The notes beneath the pieces are model-generated. The model did not search any database, was not told where the DNA came from, and saw only the letters and a program-made list of their open reading frames with translations. Of a stretch of 64,000 nt of DNA, positions 34,102-42,461 are shown piece by piece; positions within the stretch are counted from its first letter, which is position 1; each line of letters begins with the position of its first letter. Position numbers and translations under genes: made by a program. The DNA is from Fulvimarina manganoxydans (GTDB lineage: Bacteria > Pseudomonadota > Alphaproteobacteria > Rhizobiales > Rhizobiaceae), in contig NZ_FWXR01000008.1 of the NCBI RefSeq assembly GCF_900176465.1, positions 62,001 to 126,000 on the forward strand, in the 5' to 3' direction.

Positions 34102-35283
34102 ATGATCGACACACTCGCCATCAAGCGCCGCCAATTCCTGATGGGTTCCGCAGGGCTTGCAGGGGTCGCGGCCTACGGCATGCCAGCGTTCGCGCAGGAC
34201 GGTGGAAAGCTGCCGGCCTATGCCTCATGGAAGGACGCCGACGATCTCATCGTCCACACCGACCAGACGCTGGAAACCAAGCGTGCCGCCCAGGGCGACG
34301 CGCTCGTCACGCCCTCGAGCGATCTCTACATCCGCAACAACCTGCCGGCGCCGTCCGAAGACATCGTCGCCGATCGCGATGCCTGGGAGGTCCAGTTCGA
34401 AGGGTTCGCCAACCCGGGTTCGATGACCGTCGGTGAAATGAAGACCCTCGGCGTCGAGACCGTGGTGTGCGTTCTCCAGTGTTCCGGCAACGGCCGGGCC
34501 TTCTTCGATCACGAGACGAGCGGCTCGCAGTGGGCGACGGGTGCAGCCGGCAACGTCGTGTGGACCGGCGTTCCCGTACGGGTTCTCGCCGAGGCGATGG
34601 GCGGTGCTGCGGAGGGTCGTCAATGGCTCACCGGTACGGGCGGCGAAGAGATCCCTGCGGGCCTGCCACCCGAGACGGTCCAGGTCGAGCGTTCGGTCCC
34701 GATCGACGCGATGGAGCGCGCGATCCTCGCTTGGGAGATGAATGGCGAGCCGGTGCCGCTCGCCCATGGCGGTCCGCTGCGGCTGATCGTGCCCGGCTAT
34801 TTCGGGGTCAACAACATTAAGTATATCAAGCGCCTCGCGCTCACCGCGGACCAGTCGCCGGCGAAGATCCAACAGACCGGCTACCGCATGCGCCCGATCG
34901 GTGTCGAAGGCGATCCCTCGCAGCCCTCGATGTTCGAGATGAGTGTCAAATCCTGGATCACCGGTCCGCTCGAGAAAGCGTCCGCCGGAAAGGTGCAGAT
35001 CCATGGTGTCGCCATGGGTGGCATCAGCGAGCTCAAGACCATCGAAGTCTCGACCGACGGTGGCGAGACCTGGACGGAAGCCCGGTTCCTCGGACCCGAT
35101 ATGGGTCCTTACGCCTGGAGACCGTTCGCATTGATCGCCGATCTTTCTGCAGGGCAGCACACGCTCGCGAGCCGGGCGACGGCGGCAGACGGGCTGTCTC
35201 AACCAGAGGACTTCCCGCCCAACGAGCGCGGCTACGGCAACAACGGCTGGCGGGCTCATGCGGTGGACGTGACTGTCAGCTGA
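34102..35283 (+). CDS. periplasmic sulfite dehydrogenase, molybdopterin subunit (SorA-like)
   Basis: A 393-residue Tat-exported molybdoenzyme. The signal has KRRQFLMGSAGLAGVAAYG and a cleavage near AFA-QD. The sulfite oxidase fold follows: DLYIRNNLPAPSEDIVADRD, VVCVLQCSGNGRAFF (molybdenum Cys near residue 126), GNVVWTGVPVRVLAEA, AWEMNGEPVPLAHGGPLRLI, VPGYFGVNNIKYIKRL, then the dimerisation domain (IHGVAMGGISELKTIEVSTD, EARFLGPDMGPYAWRPF). It oxidises sulfite to sulfate and passes electrons to the cytochrome encoded next. SoxC-like relatives are an alternative, but no other sox genes are present. Confidence 0.87.
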   Translation: MIDTLAIKRRQFLMGSAGLAGVAAYGMPAFAQDGGKLPAYASWKDADDLIVHTDQTLETKRAAQGDALVTPSSDLYIRNNLPAPSEDIVADRDAWEVQFEGFANPGSMTVGEMKTLGVETVVCVLQCSGNGRAFFDHETSGSQWATGAAGNVVWTGVPVRVLAEAMGGAAEGRQWLTGTGGEEIPAGLPPETVQVERSVPIDAMERAILAWEMNGEPVPLAHGGPLRLIVPGYFGVNNIKYIKRLALTADQSPAKIQQTGYRMRPIGVEGDPSQPSMFEMSVKSWITGPLEKASAGKVQIHGVAMGGISELKTIEVSTDGGETWTEARFLGPDMGPYAWRPFALIADLSAGQHTLASRATAADGLSQPEDFPPNERGYGNNGWRAHAVDVTVS

Positions 35284-35356
35284 CGCTGCGCCGCAAAACT
35301 GGCCGGTGCTCTATCGCCCGAAGACGCCGGCACCCTCGAGAGATCTTGCTCTTCAT

Positions 35357-35398
35357 CATCGGGTTCGGGCCTCGTATGCCAAAGGCCCGAACCCGATG
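35357..35398 (+). other. long perfect hairpin between sorA-like and cytochrome genes
   Basis: Arms of 15 bases (35357-35371 CATCGGGTTCGGGCC and 35384-35398) pair perfectly around a 12-base loop. No T tract follows, so a plain terminator is less likely than an mRNA processing or stability element that sets the ratio of the two subunits. Confidence 0.6.
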
Positions 35399-35549
35399 CA
35401 GGTTGTGACGACCGACATTCGATGCACTCCCGAAGCTGCTCCGCGACCGAGTGGCGGGACGCTGCTCCCATGCACGCCTGGTTCCCGCGCACCTTCGCCG
35501 AATGTCACGTACGAACCCCTTAAATCGCTTTCGAAAGGAACTGAAAGCT

Positions 35550-35885
35550 ATGCCCATCAGATCAACGTCACTCTTCGCCGTGCTCGCGATGTGTTTCGCG
35601 AGTTTCCCAACCCTTGCCGCCGACCCATCGGTCGATGTTGAGGAGGGTCGTGAAATCTTCACCAAGAAGGCTGAACCAGCCTGTACCGTCTGCCACACGC
35701 TCGCCGATGCCGATGCGTCCGGTGCGATCGGCCCGAACCTTAACGATTTGAAGCCGAGCGCGGACCGCGTCGCCGCAGCCGTCAAGAGCGGTATCGGCGT
35801 AATGCCGGCGTTCGCAGACAGCCTGACGGCCGACGAGATCGCGACTGTTTCGGCCTATGTGGCAGAGGTCGCCGGGAAGGAGTAG
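35550..35885 (+). CDS. cytochrome c, SorB-like electron acceptor
   Basis: A 111-residue monohaem class I cytochrome c: signal peptide (to TLA-AD), CTVCH haem motif near residue 45, and a methionine ligand in IGVMPAFAD. The order after the molybdoenzyme matches sorAB, where it takes electrons from sulfite. It starts at ATG 35550 behind AAAGGAACTGAA. A long hairpin separates it from sorA. Confidence 0.85.
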   Translation: MPIRSTSLFAVLAMCFASFPTLAADPSVDVEEGREIFTKKAEPACTVCHTLADADASGAIGPNLNDLKPSADRVAAAVKSGIGVMPAFADSLTADEIATVSAYVAEVAGKE

Positions 35886-35888
35886 CGC

Positions 35889-36092
35889 ATGGCGCTCGGC
35901 CCGTCGTTTCGGATCGGTCGAAGCGCACAACGTTTTAACGTCATCGGACCATTGGTTTTGTATACGGCTCTCGATCATCAGCGACAACAAGACCGGGACC
36001 CAGCGATGCTCGAAAGGGCGAAGGCGGGCGAGGCGATCGAGTTCATTGCCGAGCGCGTGCGCGGCAAGCTGACCGTCACAGAGATGAAGTGA
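35889..36092 (+). CDS. small hypothetical protein
   Basis: A 67-residue protein beginning three bases after the cytochrome stop, with an excellent ribosome site (GAAGGAG six bases before the ATG) that overlaps the end of the cytochrome gene. It ends in a charged helical part (AMLERAKAGEAIEFIAERVR, GKLTVTEMK). No family is recognised. Co-translation with the cytochrome suggests a role in sulfite oxidation or maturation (inference). Confidence 0.55.
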   Translation: MALGPSFRIGRSAQRFNVIGPLVLYTALDHQRQQDRDPAMLERAKAGEAIEFIAERVRGKLTVTEMK

Positions 36093-36214
36093 CGCCTCTG
36101 CGGGGGGCCAATGCGACAAGGCGCCAGGTCCTCCGATCCGACACTGCAAGCTCGGTCCTTCCAATCGGTAGTGACCGAGCCCTTCACAGACGTTCATTTG
36201 AAGGAAGACTGACA

Positions 36215-36679
36215 ATGACAGCTACGAAGAAGACGACCCTCGGAGCCGTTCTCGGAGCCGGTGCGATCGCATTGTTCTCGACGACGTTTCTCACTGAGGC
36301 CGGCGAGGCTATGACGGTCTATTCGTCGCCGACATGTGGCTGTTGCGCCGCCTGGGTCCGACATGTCGAGGACGCTGGCTACGACGTGACGGTCGACCAC
36401 CTCGCCTCGGCCGATCTCTACGCCAGGAAGCAGGAGGCAGGTTTCTCGCCGCAGCACGCTTCCTGCCATACCGGCCTTATTGGCGGTTACGCCATTGAGG
36501 GCCACGTTCCGGCGGCAGAGATCGAGCGGCTTCTTGCCGAACGTCCTGACGCGGTCGGTCTGTCGGTTCCGGGCATGCCGGCGGATGCGCCGGGGATGGG
36601 ATCCGGCAACACGCCTTACGACGTACTCCTCGTCAAAGCGGACGGCTCCACCGAGGTGTTCGCGAGCTATCCGCGTTGA
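36215..36679 (+). CDS. DUF411 metal-binding protein
   Basis: A 154-residue exported protein: signal-like helix (AVLGAGAIALFSTTFL), then the DUF411 core AMTVYSSPTCGCCAAWVRHV, with the CGCC metal-binding motif, then SCHTGLIGGYAIEGHVPAAE, VGLSVPGMPADAPGMGSG and a terminal FASYPR. DUF411 proteins (CopG-like) are linked to copper and silver resistance. ATG 36215 follows AAGGAAG. Just downstream of the sulfite genes but with its own leader. Confidence 0.85.
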   Translation: MTATKKTTLGAVLGAGAIALFSTTFLTEAGEAMTVYSSPTCGCCAAWVRHVEDAGYDVTVDHLASADLYARKQEAGFSPQHASCHTGLIGGYAIEGHVPAAEIERLLAERPDAVGLSVPGMPADAPGMGSGNTPYDVLLVKADGSTEVFASYPR

Positions 36680-37146
36680 GCCTTCGCATAGATTTCATGG
36701 CCACCATGTCCCTTAAATGCGGACAGGCAGTGGATCTGCAAGCAGCTACCTGCGAGTCCCGGTCGGACAGCCTCCTTGCGAAGAACCCCATTGGTTTGGG
36801 TATGAAAGGCTTACCAATGCCGGAGACAAATCGCTGGTCCGTACCGTTACATCGCGCGGTTTCGGCGTGAATTAATATTTCAGCGAAATCTGCTTTCATG
36901 CGATCTCTGCGGCAATCGAAGCGCCGGCGATCGGGCGCAATGCTGCTACGAGATCTTCTGCGCTTCTGACTTTCTGAGCATGTACGAAACCGGTCTTTTC
37001 GGGGAGGCTGGATGGGCTTCGCCTTCGCATTCGAAGAAGCGCCGGCAGCTAGAACGCTAGAACTATACCAATTCGTATACTTCGAATGTGGAACGCTTGA
37101 TAGATAATCTTGTTTTTATAAAAATTTTACGGCGGGGGCTAAGACG
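36680..37146. other. intergenic region ahead of the envelope island
   Basis: No convincing gene. The base composition drops near 37.05-37.14 kb (AT-rich, TTTTTATAAAAATTTTA). The only clear element is the operator-like site at 37063-37080. This marks the left edge of the regulon island. Confidence 0.5.
37063..37080 (+). promoter_or_regulatory. regulon operator site, upstream of dedA-like gene
   Basis: CTATAC-CAATTC-GTATAC. Matches the CTATAC-N6-GTATAG consensus with one difference, 66 bases before the DedA start. Eight similar sites and one half-site occur in the next 16 kb. Confidence 0.7.
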
Positions 37147-37803
37147 ATGTTCGACTGGATCACGGGGTTTGTCACGCAATCGGGCTATCTTGGCATCGCG
37201 TTCTTGATGTTCGCGGAGAACATCTTTCCGCCGATTCCCTCCGAACTCATCATGCCGCTCGCCGGCTTTTCCGCCGCCGAGGGCGATCTGTCGCTGATCG
37301 GCGTGCTGGTCGCGGGCACGATCGGCTCTCTTCTCGGTGCCTTACCTTGGTACTACGCCGGGTACTACTTTAAGCTCGACCGGCTCAAGCGCCTCGCAGA
37401 TCGCCACGGGCGATGGCTGACCATGACTTCCGACGATGTCGACACGGCATCGTCGTGGTTCCGACGCTATGGCGCGAGCGCGGTCTTCTTCGGAAGGCTC
37501 ATCCCGACCGTTCGAACCCTGATCTCTGTGCCGGCGGGAATCAATCGGATGGGAATGGTGCGGTTCCTGGCCTGGTCGGCGCTCGGAACGGTAATGTGGA
37601 CTGCGTTCCTGACGCTCGCGGGCTACGTTCTCCAGTCCCAGTACGACCTTGTCGCCGGCTGGCTCGATCCCGTCACGCAGGCGGTCGTCGCGTTCCTTGT
37701 CCTCGGCTACGTCTACCGGGTCGTCACGTTCGGGCGGCGGCAGAAGAAACAGCGGGAACGTCGAACGGACGAGAATGCGTCGTTGGTTCGGCAAGAGCGT
37801 TGA
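37147..37803 (+). CDS. DedA-family membrane protein
   Basis: A 218-residue protein of the DedA/SNARE-associated family. It has FAENIFPPIPSELIMPLAGF, GSLLGALPWYYAGYYF, the conserved GRLIPTVRTLISVPAGINRM and four to five helices. DedA proteins recycle undecaprenyl phosphate and other lipid carriers across the membrane, and their loss sensitises cells to cationic peptides and alkaline pH. The upstream operator site places it in the local regulon. Confidence 0.9.
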   Translation: MFDWITGFVTQSGYLGIAFLMFAENIFPPIPSELIMPLAGFSAAEGDLSLIGVLVAGTIGSLLGALPWYYAGYYFKLDRLKRLADRHGRWLTMTSDDVDTASSWFRRYGASAVFFGRLIPTVRTLISVPAGINRMGMVRFLAWSALGTVMWTAFLTLAGYVLQSQYDLVAGWLDPVTQAVVAFLVLGYVYRVVTFGRRQKKQRERRTDENASLVRQER

Positions 37804-37948
37804 ACCGGTCCGAAAAGTCATAATCCCGATCGGTCGATACGATGGAGGTGCGCTGATCGCCGTCCAACGAGAGCATCCATTTCGCTTCTTCGCCCGCGAA
37901 ACCGGCGGTTACGGCGAGTGCGAGCAGGTCGATACGGCGGAGTGGCAT
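37724..37948 (-). CDS. possible small protein after the PAP2 gene
   Basis: A 74-residue reading from ATG 37948 with GAGG 6 bases ahead, beginning MPLRRIDLLALAVTAGFAGE. It lies nine bases after the PAP2 stop on the same strand, but its last 80 bases overlap the end of dedA. The C-terminal half has the look of a shadow. Weakly supported. Confidence 0.28.
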   Translation of the reverse strand: MPLRRIDLLALAVTAGFAGEEAKWMLSLDGDQRTSIVSTDRDYDFSDRFNALAEPTTHSRPFDVPAVSSAAART

Positions 37949-37956
37949 GGGCAACC

Positions 37957-38568
37957 TCAACGGGAGCGGAACAGGGACGGTTTGCGGATGAAATCGGAGA
38001 CCTTGTCGATCCCCGCCATGGCGGACACCGTTTCCCCGACGCGGACGACGAATGCGACGAACGGGCTCAGCAGGCCGGATCGGAGAAACGCCGATGCACA
38101 GACGCCGATCGATGCGCCGGCGACAACGTCCGTCGGGAAATGCACGCCGAGAGCGACCCGCGACCAGCCGACGAGAACGGTCGCCGTCGCGAGGATCGCG
38201 GCGATCCGTGAACGCCCGGCAACGGCGAGGCTCGCGGTCACTGCTGCCATAACGGCCACGTGGTCGCTCGGGAACGAACTGTCGGCGGCATGGTCGAGGA
38301 CGTTCCCCGCGAGACCGATCATGAAGGGTCTCGGTTCGAAAAGAAGAAACGAGATCAGTCCGGAAAAGGCCAGAGCCATGCCTGCGGCGATCGCCGCCGT
38401 GGCTCCGTCTGTCCGGTCACTGTCCCTGTCGCGAAGCCAGAGTGCAATCAGGGCGAACGGAACGAGCGCGATCAGCCAGTCCGCCGCTCCGATCTCGAAC
38501 GGCGCCAACGTTTCGGCGGCGAAGCCGTGAATGAAGGGGAACAGTGAAAGGTCGAACTGGGTAGGCAT
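37957..38568 (-). CDS. PAP2-family phosphatase, undecaprenyl-diphosphatase type
   Basis: A 203-residue membrane phosphatase with the three PAP2 motifs: FEPRPF, SSFPSDHVAVMAA and SRVALGVHFPTDVVAG. Six helices with the active site facing the periplasm. It resembles BcrC-type enzymes that remove a phosphate from undecaprenyl diphosphate and give bacitracin resistance. A site matching the regulon operator lies 61 bases upstream. Confidence 0.88.
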   Translation of the reverse strand: MPTQFDLSLFPFIHGFAAETLAPFEIGAADWLIALVPFALIALWLRDRDSDRTDGATAAIAAGMALAFSGLISFLLFEPRPFMIGLAGNVLDHAADSSFPSDHVAVMAAVTASLAVAGRSRIAAILATATVLVGWSRVALGVHFPTDVVAGASIGVCASAFLRSGLLSPFVAFVVRVGETVSAMAGIDKVSDFIRKPSLFRSR

Positions 38569-38628
38569 GACATCCTCTCGATGGATGCCCGATGATCGCG
38601 GATGAGGTTCGCGGGCGTGTGGCCGGAA

Positions 38629-38646
38629 CTATACGGATCGGTAACA
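38629..38646 (-). promoter_or_regulatory. regulon operator site, upstream of PAP2 gene
   Basis: CTATAC-GGATCG-GTAACA: first half exact, second half degenerate. It lies between the Omp terminator hairpin and the PAP2 start. Confidence 0.6.
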
Positions 38647-38669
38647 GTGCGGCGCAGAATGCGCCGCAC
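38647..38669 (-). terminator. hairpin after the Omp gene
   Basis: Perfect 9-bp stem GTGCGGCGC/GCGCCGCAC with a 5-base loop, 13 bases past the Omp stop. No strong U tract; it abuts the PAP2 operator site. Confidence 0.55.
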
Positions 38670-38682
38670 CAGACCTCGACCG

Positions 38683-39465
38683 TCAGTCGAAGCGATAGGA
38701 GACCGTCGCCCAGAGGGTGCTGAAATCGGTCCGGTCGTTCGTTCTGGCGTTGAAGTCGATCGCGCCGGCTGCGTTTCGGCCCGTCGCCGACCAGTCGCTC
38801 TTGCCGAGATCGGTGTAGAGGTATTCGAGCCCGAGCGAGACATGCGGATCGATCAGATATTCGATGCCGCCGCCGACGGTGTAGCCGATGTCGAACTTGT
38901 CCTTGTTCTCGGAAAAGGACCCGCCGTAGGGACCGGAAACACTGGTCGACTGGCTTCTCCCGGCATAGGCGAAGCCGCCGGTGCCGTAGACAAGCAGATC
39001 GTCGAAGGTATAACCGATACGGCCCCTGACAGTCCCCAGATAGTCGATCCTGTCCTTGGTGGTGAAGTCCACGCCACCGACGGAAAACCCTCGATCCGTC
39101 GATCCGCTCATCAGGCTGATGTCGGTCAGCGCTCCGACGACGATATCGCCGATCCGATAATCGTAACCGATACGCGCACCGCCGGAGAAACCTGCCTTCG
39201 GGTTGCCGGTGTCGTAGACGGTCGTGGCGGACAACGGCGTCGGGTCGAAGAGGACGTCCGGACCATCCCTGCCGAACGCCGCTCCGCCCTGGCCACCGAT
39301 ATACAGGCCTGACCACGTGCCCTTCGGCTCGACGATGGCGATAGGTTCGGATGGAGACCTCTCGGGTATGACGAGATCGGCGGCGGACGCGCCGATCGTC
39401 GTCGACATCATGCTCGATGCCGCGATGACTGCCAGCTTTCGCAACAGCATCACTCCTCGGGGCAT
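38683..39465 (-). CDS. Omp31-type outer-membrane beta-barrel protein
   Basis: A 260-residue protein with a signal peptide (to ASA-AD) and an eight-stranded barrel pattern: GLYIGGQGGAAFGRDG, GARIGYDYRIGDIVVGALTD, GTVRGRIGYTFDDLLVYGTG, GYTVGGGIEYLIDPHVSLGL, and a final strand WATVSYRF-D that departs by one residue from the usual terminal Phe. It is of the Omp25/Omp31 group common in Brucella and rhizobia. Start may be 39465 or 39450. Confidence 0.85.
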   Translation of the reverse strand: MPRGVMLLRKLAVIAASSMMSTTIGASAADLVIPERSPSEPIAIVEPKGTWSGLYIGGQGGAAFGRDGPDVLFDPTPLSATTVYDTGNPKAGFSGGARIGYDYRIGDIVVGALTDISLMSGSTDRGFSVGGVDFTTKDRIDYLGTVRGRIGYTFDDLLVYGTGGFAYAGRSQSTSVSGPYGGSFSENKDKFDIGYTVGGGIEYLIDPHVSLGLEYLYTDLGKSDWSATGRNAAGAIDFNARTNDRTDFSTLWATVSYRFD

Positions 39466-39615
39466 ACTGATGCATAGCCGATCCCCCGACGCCCCGACCA
39501 GGGGACCGGCATCGACGATGATCGTGGCGACTCGGGACGGGGTTAAGTCCGTCCGCCTGACGACGTCGTCGTGCCGCCTGTCTATGCTTCCGCTGTGGCC
39601 ACGAGATTGCCGGAA

Positions 39616-39633
39616 CTATACGGATGATATGGA
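39616..39633 (-). promoter_or_regulatory. half operator site, upstream of the Omp gene
   Basis: CTATAC-GGATGA-TATGGA. Only the first half matches, though the flank CCGGAACTATACGGAT is identical to the PAP2 site. It lies 150 bases upstream of the Omp start and 30 bases from the dgkA stop. Confidence 0.4.
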
Positions 39634-39662
39634 CCTGCCGTCGTCCTTGCAGAGCGCTTTCG

Positions 39663-40055
39663 TCAGATTAGCCCGAATGCTTTCGACCAGCTCATGAGAA
39701 CGACAGCGCCGTTCGCGATGAGCAGGAAAAAGACGGAGGCCGAACCGAGGTCTTTCGCCTCTTTTGCAAAAAGGCTCCAGTCTTGGGAGAGATGATCGAC
39801 GACCTTCTCGATCGCCGTGTTCAGGGCTTCGGCGGTGAAAAGCATTGCGACGAGCACGATCTGCAAGACGATCCACCACATCCGAACACCAAGGCTGATA
39901 TGGAGCGCAAAGATGATCGCAGCCCCGAGAATCTCGTGGCGGAACGCCTGCTCGCGCCAGAGGACGCGGATACCGCCCAGCGAATAGCTCGCAGCGGCGA
40001 GCACGTGGGCAGGTCCGGTCAGTTTGGGCGGAATGTCCGGCTCGTTTTCGTTCAA
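39663..40055 (-). CDS. dgkA: diacylglycerol kinase, prokaryotic type
   Basis: A 130-residue three-helix membrane kinase. It has SYSLGGIRVLWREQAFRHEI, EALNTAIEKVVDHLSQDW (family hallmark with active-site Glu) and AKDLGSASVFFLLI. It phosphorylates the diacylglycerol released when EptA takes phosphoethanolamine from phosphatidylethanolamine, returning it to lipid synthesis. It overlaps eptA by 4 bases, the classic eptA-dgkA pair. Confidence 0.93.
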   Translation of the reverse strand: MNENEPDIPPKLTGPAHVLAAASYSLGGIRVLWREQAFRHEILGAAIIFALHISLGVRMWWIVLQIVLVAMLFTAEALNTAIEKVVDHLSQDWSLFAKEAKDLGSASVFFLLIANGAVVLMSWSKAFGLI

Positions 40056-41704
40056 GCGCCCGGCTCCTCGTCTTGAGGTTGGGCGCTGCCGGCGCCCGGG
40101 CCGGTTTCGCGACAGGAAACCGAGAAATCGAGAGCCGGATCATAGACCTTGGTCATGACGGACATCAGACCCAGAACGGAGTGGAAGAGATTATCGTGGC
40201 TGAGAGGTTCGACCCTTCGGGCCTCGATGCAGGACTGGTCGAGACCATCGTCCTTCGCGAACGCCTCCGAGAACCATGCGATCATCGGGACATGCGTCTG
40301 TTCCTTCGGCGCCATGAAATAAGGAGCGGCATGAAGATACAGCCCGCTCTCGCCCAGCGACTCGCCGTGATCGGAAACATAGATCATGGCGGCGTCGATA
40401 CGGTCCGACTGTTCCCGAAGACGATCGATGATCTGACCGAGATTCCGGTCCGTCTGGACGATCGTGTTGTCGTAGGCGTTGACGAGTTCCTGGCTGGTAC
40501 AGTCCGCCAACTGGGGTGTTCGGCAATCGGGCTCGAAGTGCCGTGCTTCCTCTCCGTATCGGCGGAAATAGGCTGGCCCGTGACTGCCGATCTGATGAAG
40601 AACGATGACGGTATCGTTCTTCACGCCGGCGAGCACCTCCTTTAGACGGTTCGCGAGAACATCGTCACGACATTCCCCGTCCTCGCAGAATGACGGATCG
40701 GCAGTATCGGGGAGAAACTCATAAACGGTCCGGTCTGCGACGCCCTTGGATCCGGTGTTGTTGTCGAGCCAGAGCGTTTCGATCCCGGCATGGCCGAGGA
40801 CATCGAGGAGGTTCTCGGTCCATTTTCCCTTGGTTTCGGAATAATCGTCTCGGGAATAGACGGAGAACATGCAAGGCAGGGAAACTGCGGTCGCCGTTCC
40901 GCAACTTGAGACATTCGAGAATGCGATGACGTCCCGCTTCGACAATTCGGGATTGGTGTCGCGTTCGTAGCCGAGGAGGCCGAAATTCCGCGCACGAGCG
41001 GTTTCACCGGCAACGAGGACGAGGACTTTCGGTCGTGCACGGTTGCCACGAGGGGTCGAGCGCGCATCCTCGCCAAGCTTTGTCAGGATCTGGTTCCGGT
41101 TCTGGAAGTGCCGGTCGATCACCTTCCCGACGCCGACGATAGCGCTTGCCGGGTTGAGGCTCGCCATCAGGTCGCGATGATTACGGAACGTCGCGGCGAA
41201 TACCGATAAATTCAGAAAGACGATGCCGAGCACGACGAGGACCGACGGCAGGATGAGTGCCGTGTTCCATCTGGCCTTCGCCAGAACGGCACGGTGCCGG
41301 ATGCGGACCCACGCGATGAAGACTGCCGGAAGAAGCCCGTAAACGACCATGTGAACGATGAAGTTCGGCGTGACGAGTGCGCCGGCTTCCGCCGCCGTCG
41401 TCTCCAGCGCGTTCCGGATCATGTCGCGATCGACGACGATCCCGAACGTGTCGACATAATAGGACGAGACGGCCGCGATCAGGACGAAGACGATGAACAC
41501 CGGCTTGATCACATATTTCATCGAGAACATCGTCAGAAGCGACGCGCCGAGGAGGAAAATCGCGACCGCGAACCCGGCGAGCGCGCCGGGAAATTCTTCA
41601 AAATAGGTCCAGGCCTTCATCCAGAAGGTGGCGTTGGCGGTGGAGAGAACGAAGGCTGTCACGAGCATGCTCAACTGGATGCTCGTCAGGCTTGGACGCT
41701 TCAT
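40052..41704 (-). CDS. eptA: lipid A phosphoethanolamine transferase
   Basis: A 550-residue enzyme: five N-terminal helices, then a periplasmic sulfatase-fold domain. Active-site parts are LVAGETARARNFGLLGYERD (metal Glu), SSCGTATAVSLPCMFS (nucleophile Thr near residue 272), HQIGSHGPAYFRRY and YVSDHGESLGE (near 446). It adds phosphoethanolamine to lipid A and lowers affinity for polymyxin-like cationic peptides. It is part of a leftward set after cytochrome b561, whose upstream site matches the regulon operator; the gap between them (108 bases) holds no site. Confidence 0.93.
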   Translation of the reverse strand: MKRPSLTSIQLSMLVTAFVLSTANATFWMKAWTYFEEFPGALAGFAVAIFLLGASLLTMFSMKYVIKPVFIVFVLIAAVSSYYVDTFGIVVDRDMIRNALETTAAEAGALVTPNFIVHMVVYGLLPAVFIAWVRIRHRAVLAKARWNTALILPSVLVVLGIVFLNLSVFAATFRNHRDLMASLNPASAIVGVGKVIDRHFQNRNQILTKLGEDARSTPRGNRARPKVLVLVAGETARARNFGLLGYERDTNPELSKRDVIAFSNVSSCGTATAVSLPCMFSVYSRDDYSETKGKWTENLLDVLGHAGIETLWLDNNTGSKGVADRTVYEFLPDTADPSFCEDGECRDDVLANRLKEVLAGVKNDTVIVLHQIGSHGPAYFRRYGEEARHFEPDCRTPQLADCTSQELVNAYDNTIVQTDRNLGQIIDRLREQSDRIDAAMIYVSDHGESLGESGLYLHAAPYFMAPKEQTHVPMIAWFSEAFAKDDGLDQSCIEARRVEPLSHDNLFHSVLGLMSVMTKVYDPALDFSVSCRETGPGAGSAQPQDEEPGA

Positions 41705-41812
41705 GGAATGTGACTTTGTCGTCGATTAGTACGGCACCTCGGCTTGGCCTTCTCGGGCCCTGAGAACGCGGGAAAGCGAGCCGAAGCTGTTCAGGATGGC
41801 GGGAGGGAACGA

Positions 41813-42340
41813 TCAGGATGCGTGTCGCACGCCCGGCAGCATGCGTTTGAGCGCACCGGTCTTGAACCAGAAGTGCTGCGCCAAAGCCCCGACGACGTGA
41901 AGGCCGATCAACGCCAGCAGCGGGTTCCAGAAGAATGTATGATAGCCGGCAAGATCGTCATTGCCGGTGAACCATGCAGCGAGGCCGAGAACCGGCATGA
42001 CCAGAAGCACGACATAGATGAGGACATGCGTCACCTTCGCGAGTGTCGAGGCCCATGTCGGCTCGCCTTCGGGATGGGGCGGGCGGCCGTTGACGAAACG
42101 GTCGAGAAGACGAACGGCCGCAGCGGCGAGGACGAGGGTTCCCAGCACGATATGGGAGTAGCCGAGGAGGACGGTCGTCTGGTCGAGCGCCTTGCCCTCC
42201 AGCGTCCCGTCCCAGAAGGCGATCATGTATTCGCCTTCGATCCACTGGCCAATGATCAGAACGACGATGGTCCAGTGAAGGAAGACGTTGAGGCCGGTCC
42301 AGTGGGCGCGGCTGACGGTGGTGGACATGGGCGAAGGCAC
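41813..42340 (-). CDS. cytochrome b561
   Basis: A 175-residue four-helix di-haem membrane protein: HWTGLNVFLHWTIVVLIIGQ, LLGYSHIVLGTLVLAA, VLIYVVLLVMPVLGLAAWFT, and LIGLHVVGALAQHFW supply the His ligands. It moves electrons between quinol and periplasmic acceptors; in this context it may help superoxide or metal stress. It leads the b561-eptA-dgkA set. Confidence 0.9.
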   Translation of the reverse strand: MPSPMSTTVSRAHWTGLNVFLHWTIVVLIIGQWIEGEYMIAFWDGTLEGKALDQTTVLLGYSHIVLGTLVLAAAAVRLLDRFVNGRPPHPEGEPTWASTLAKVTHVLIYVVLLVMPVLGLAAWFTGNDDLAGYHTFFWNPLLALIGLHVVGALAQHFWFKTGALKRMLPGVRHAS

Positions 42341-42406
42341 TCCGTTCGGAAAGGATGGGTCCGCTTCCCCTCTGAACCTCTGCCATCGTCATCCGCCTTG
42401 CCGGAT

Positions 42407-42424
42407 CTATACGATTTCGTAATC
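42407..42424 (-). promoter_or_regulatory. regulon operator site, upstream of cytochrome b561
   Basis: CTATAC-GATTTC-GTAATC, 66 bases before the b561 start. Should govern b561, eptA and dgkA. Confidence 0.68.
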
Positions 42425-42461
42425 CTCGCCATTTCCTTCGGATTCGCCGGGTATCCGCGCA

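Noticed and set aside
38620-39630. GGAAC boxes in front of CTATAC as stress-sigma promoters
   Set aside because: GGAAC precedes the sites at 38629 and 39616, like an EcfG -35 box, but no matching -10 lies at the right distance and the genes run in the other direction; the palindrome explains the conservation better.
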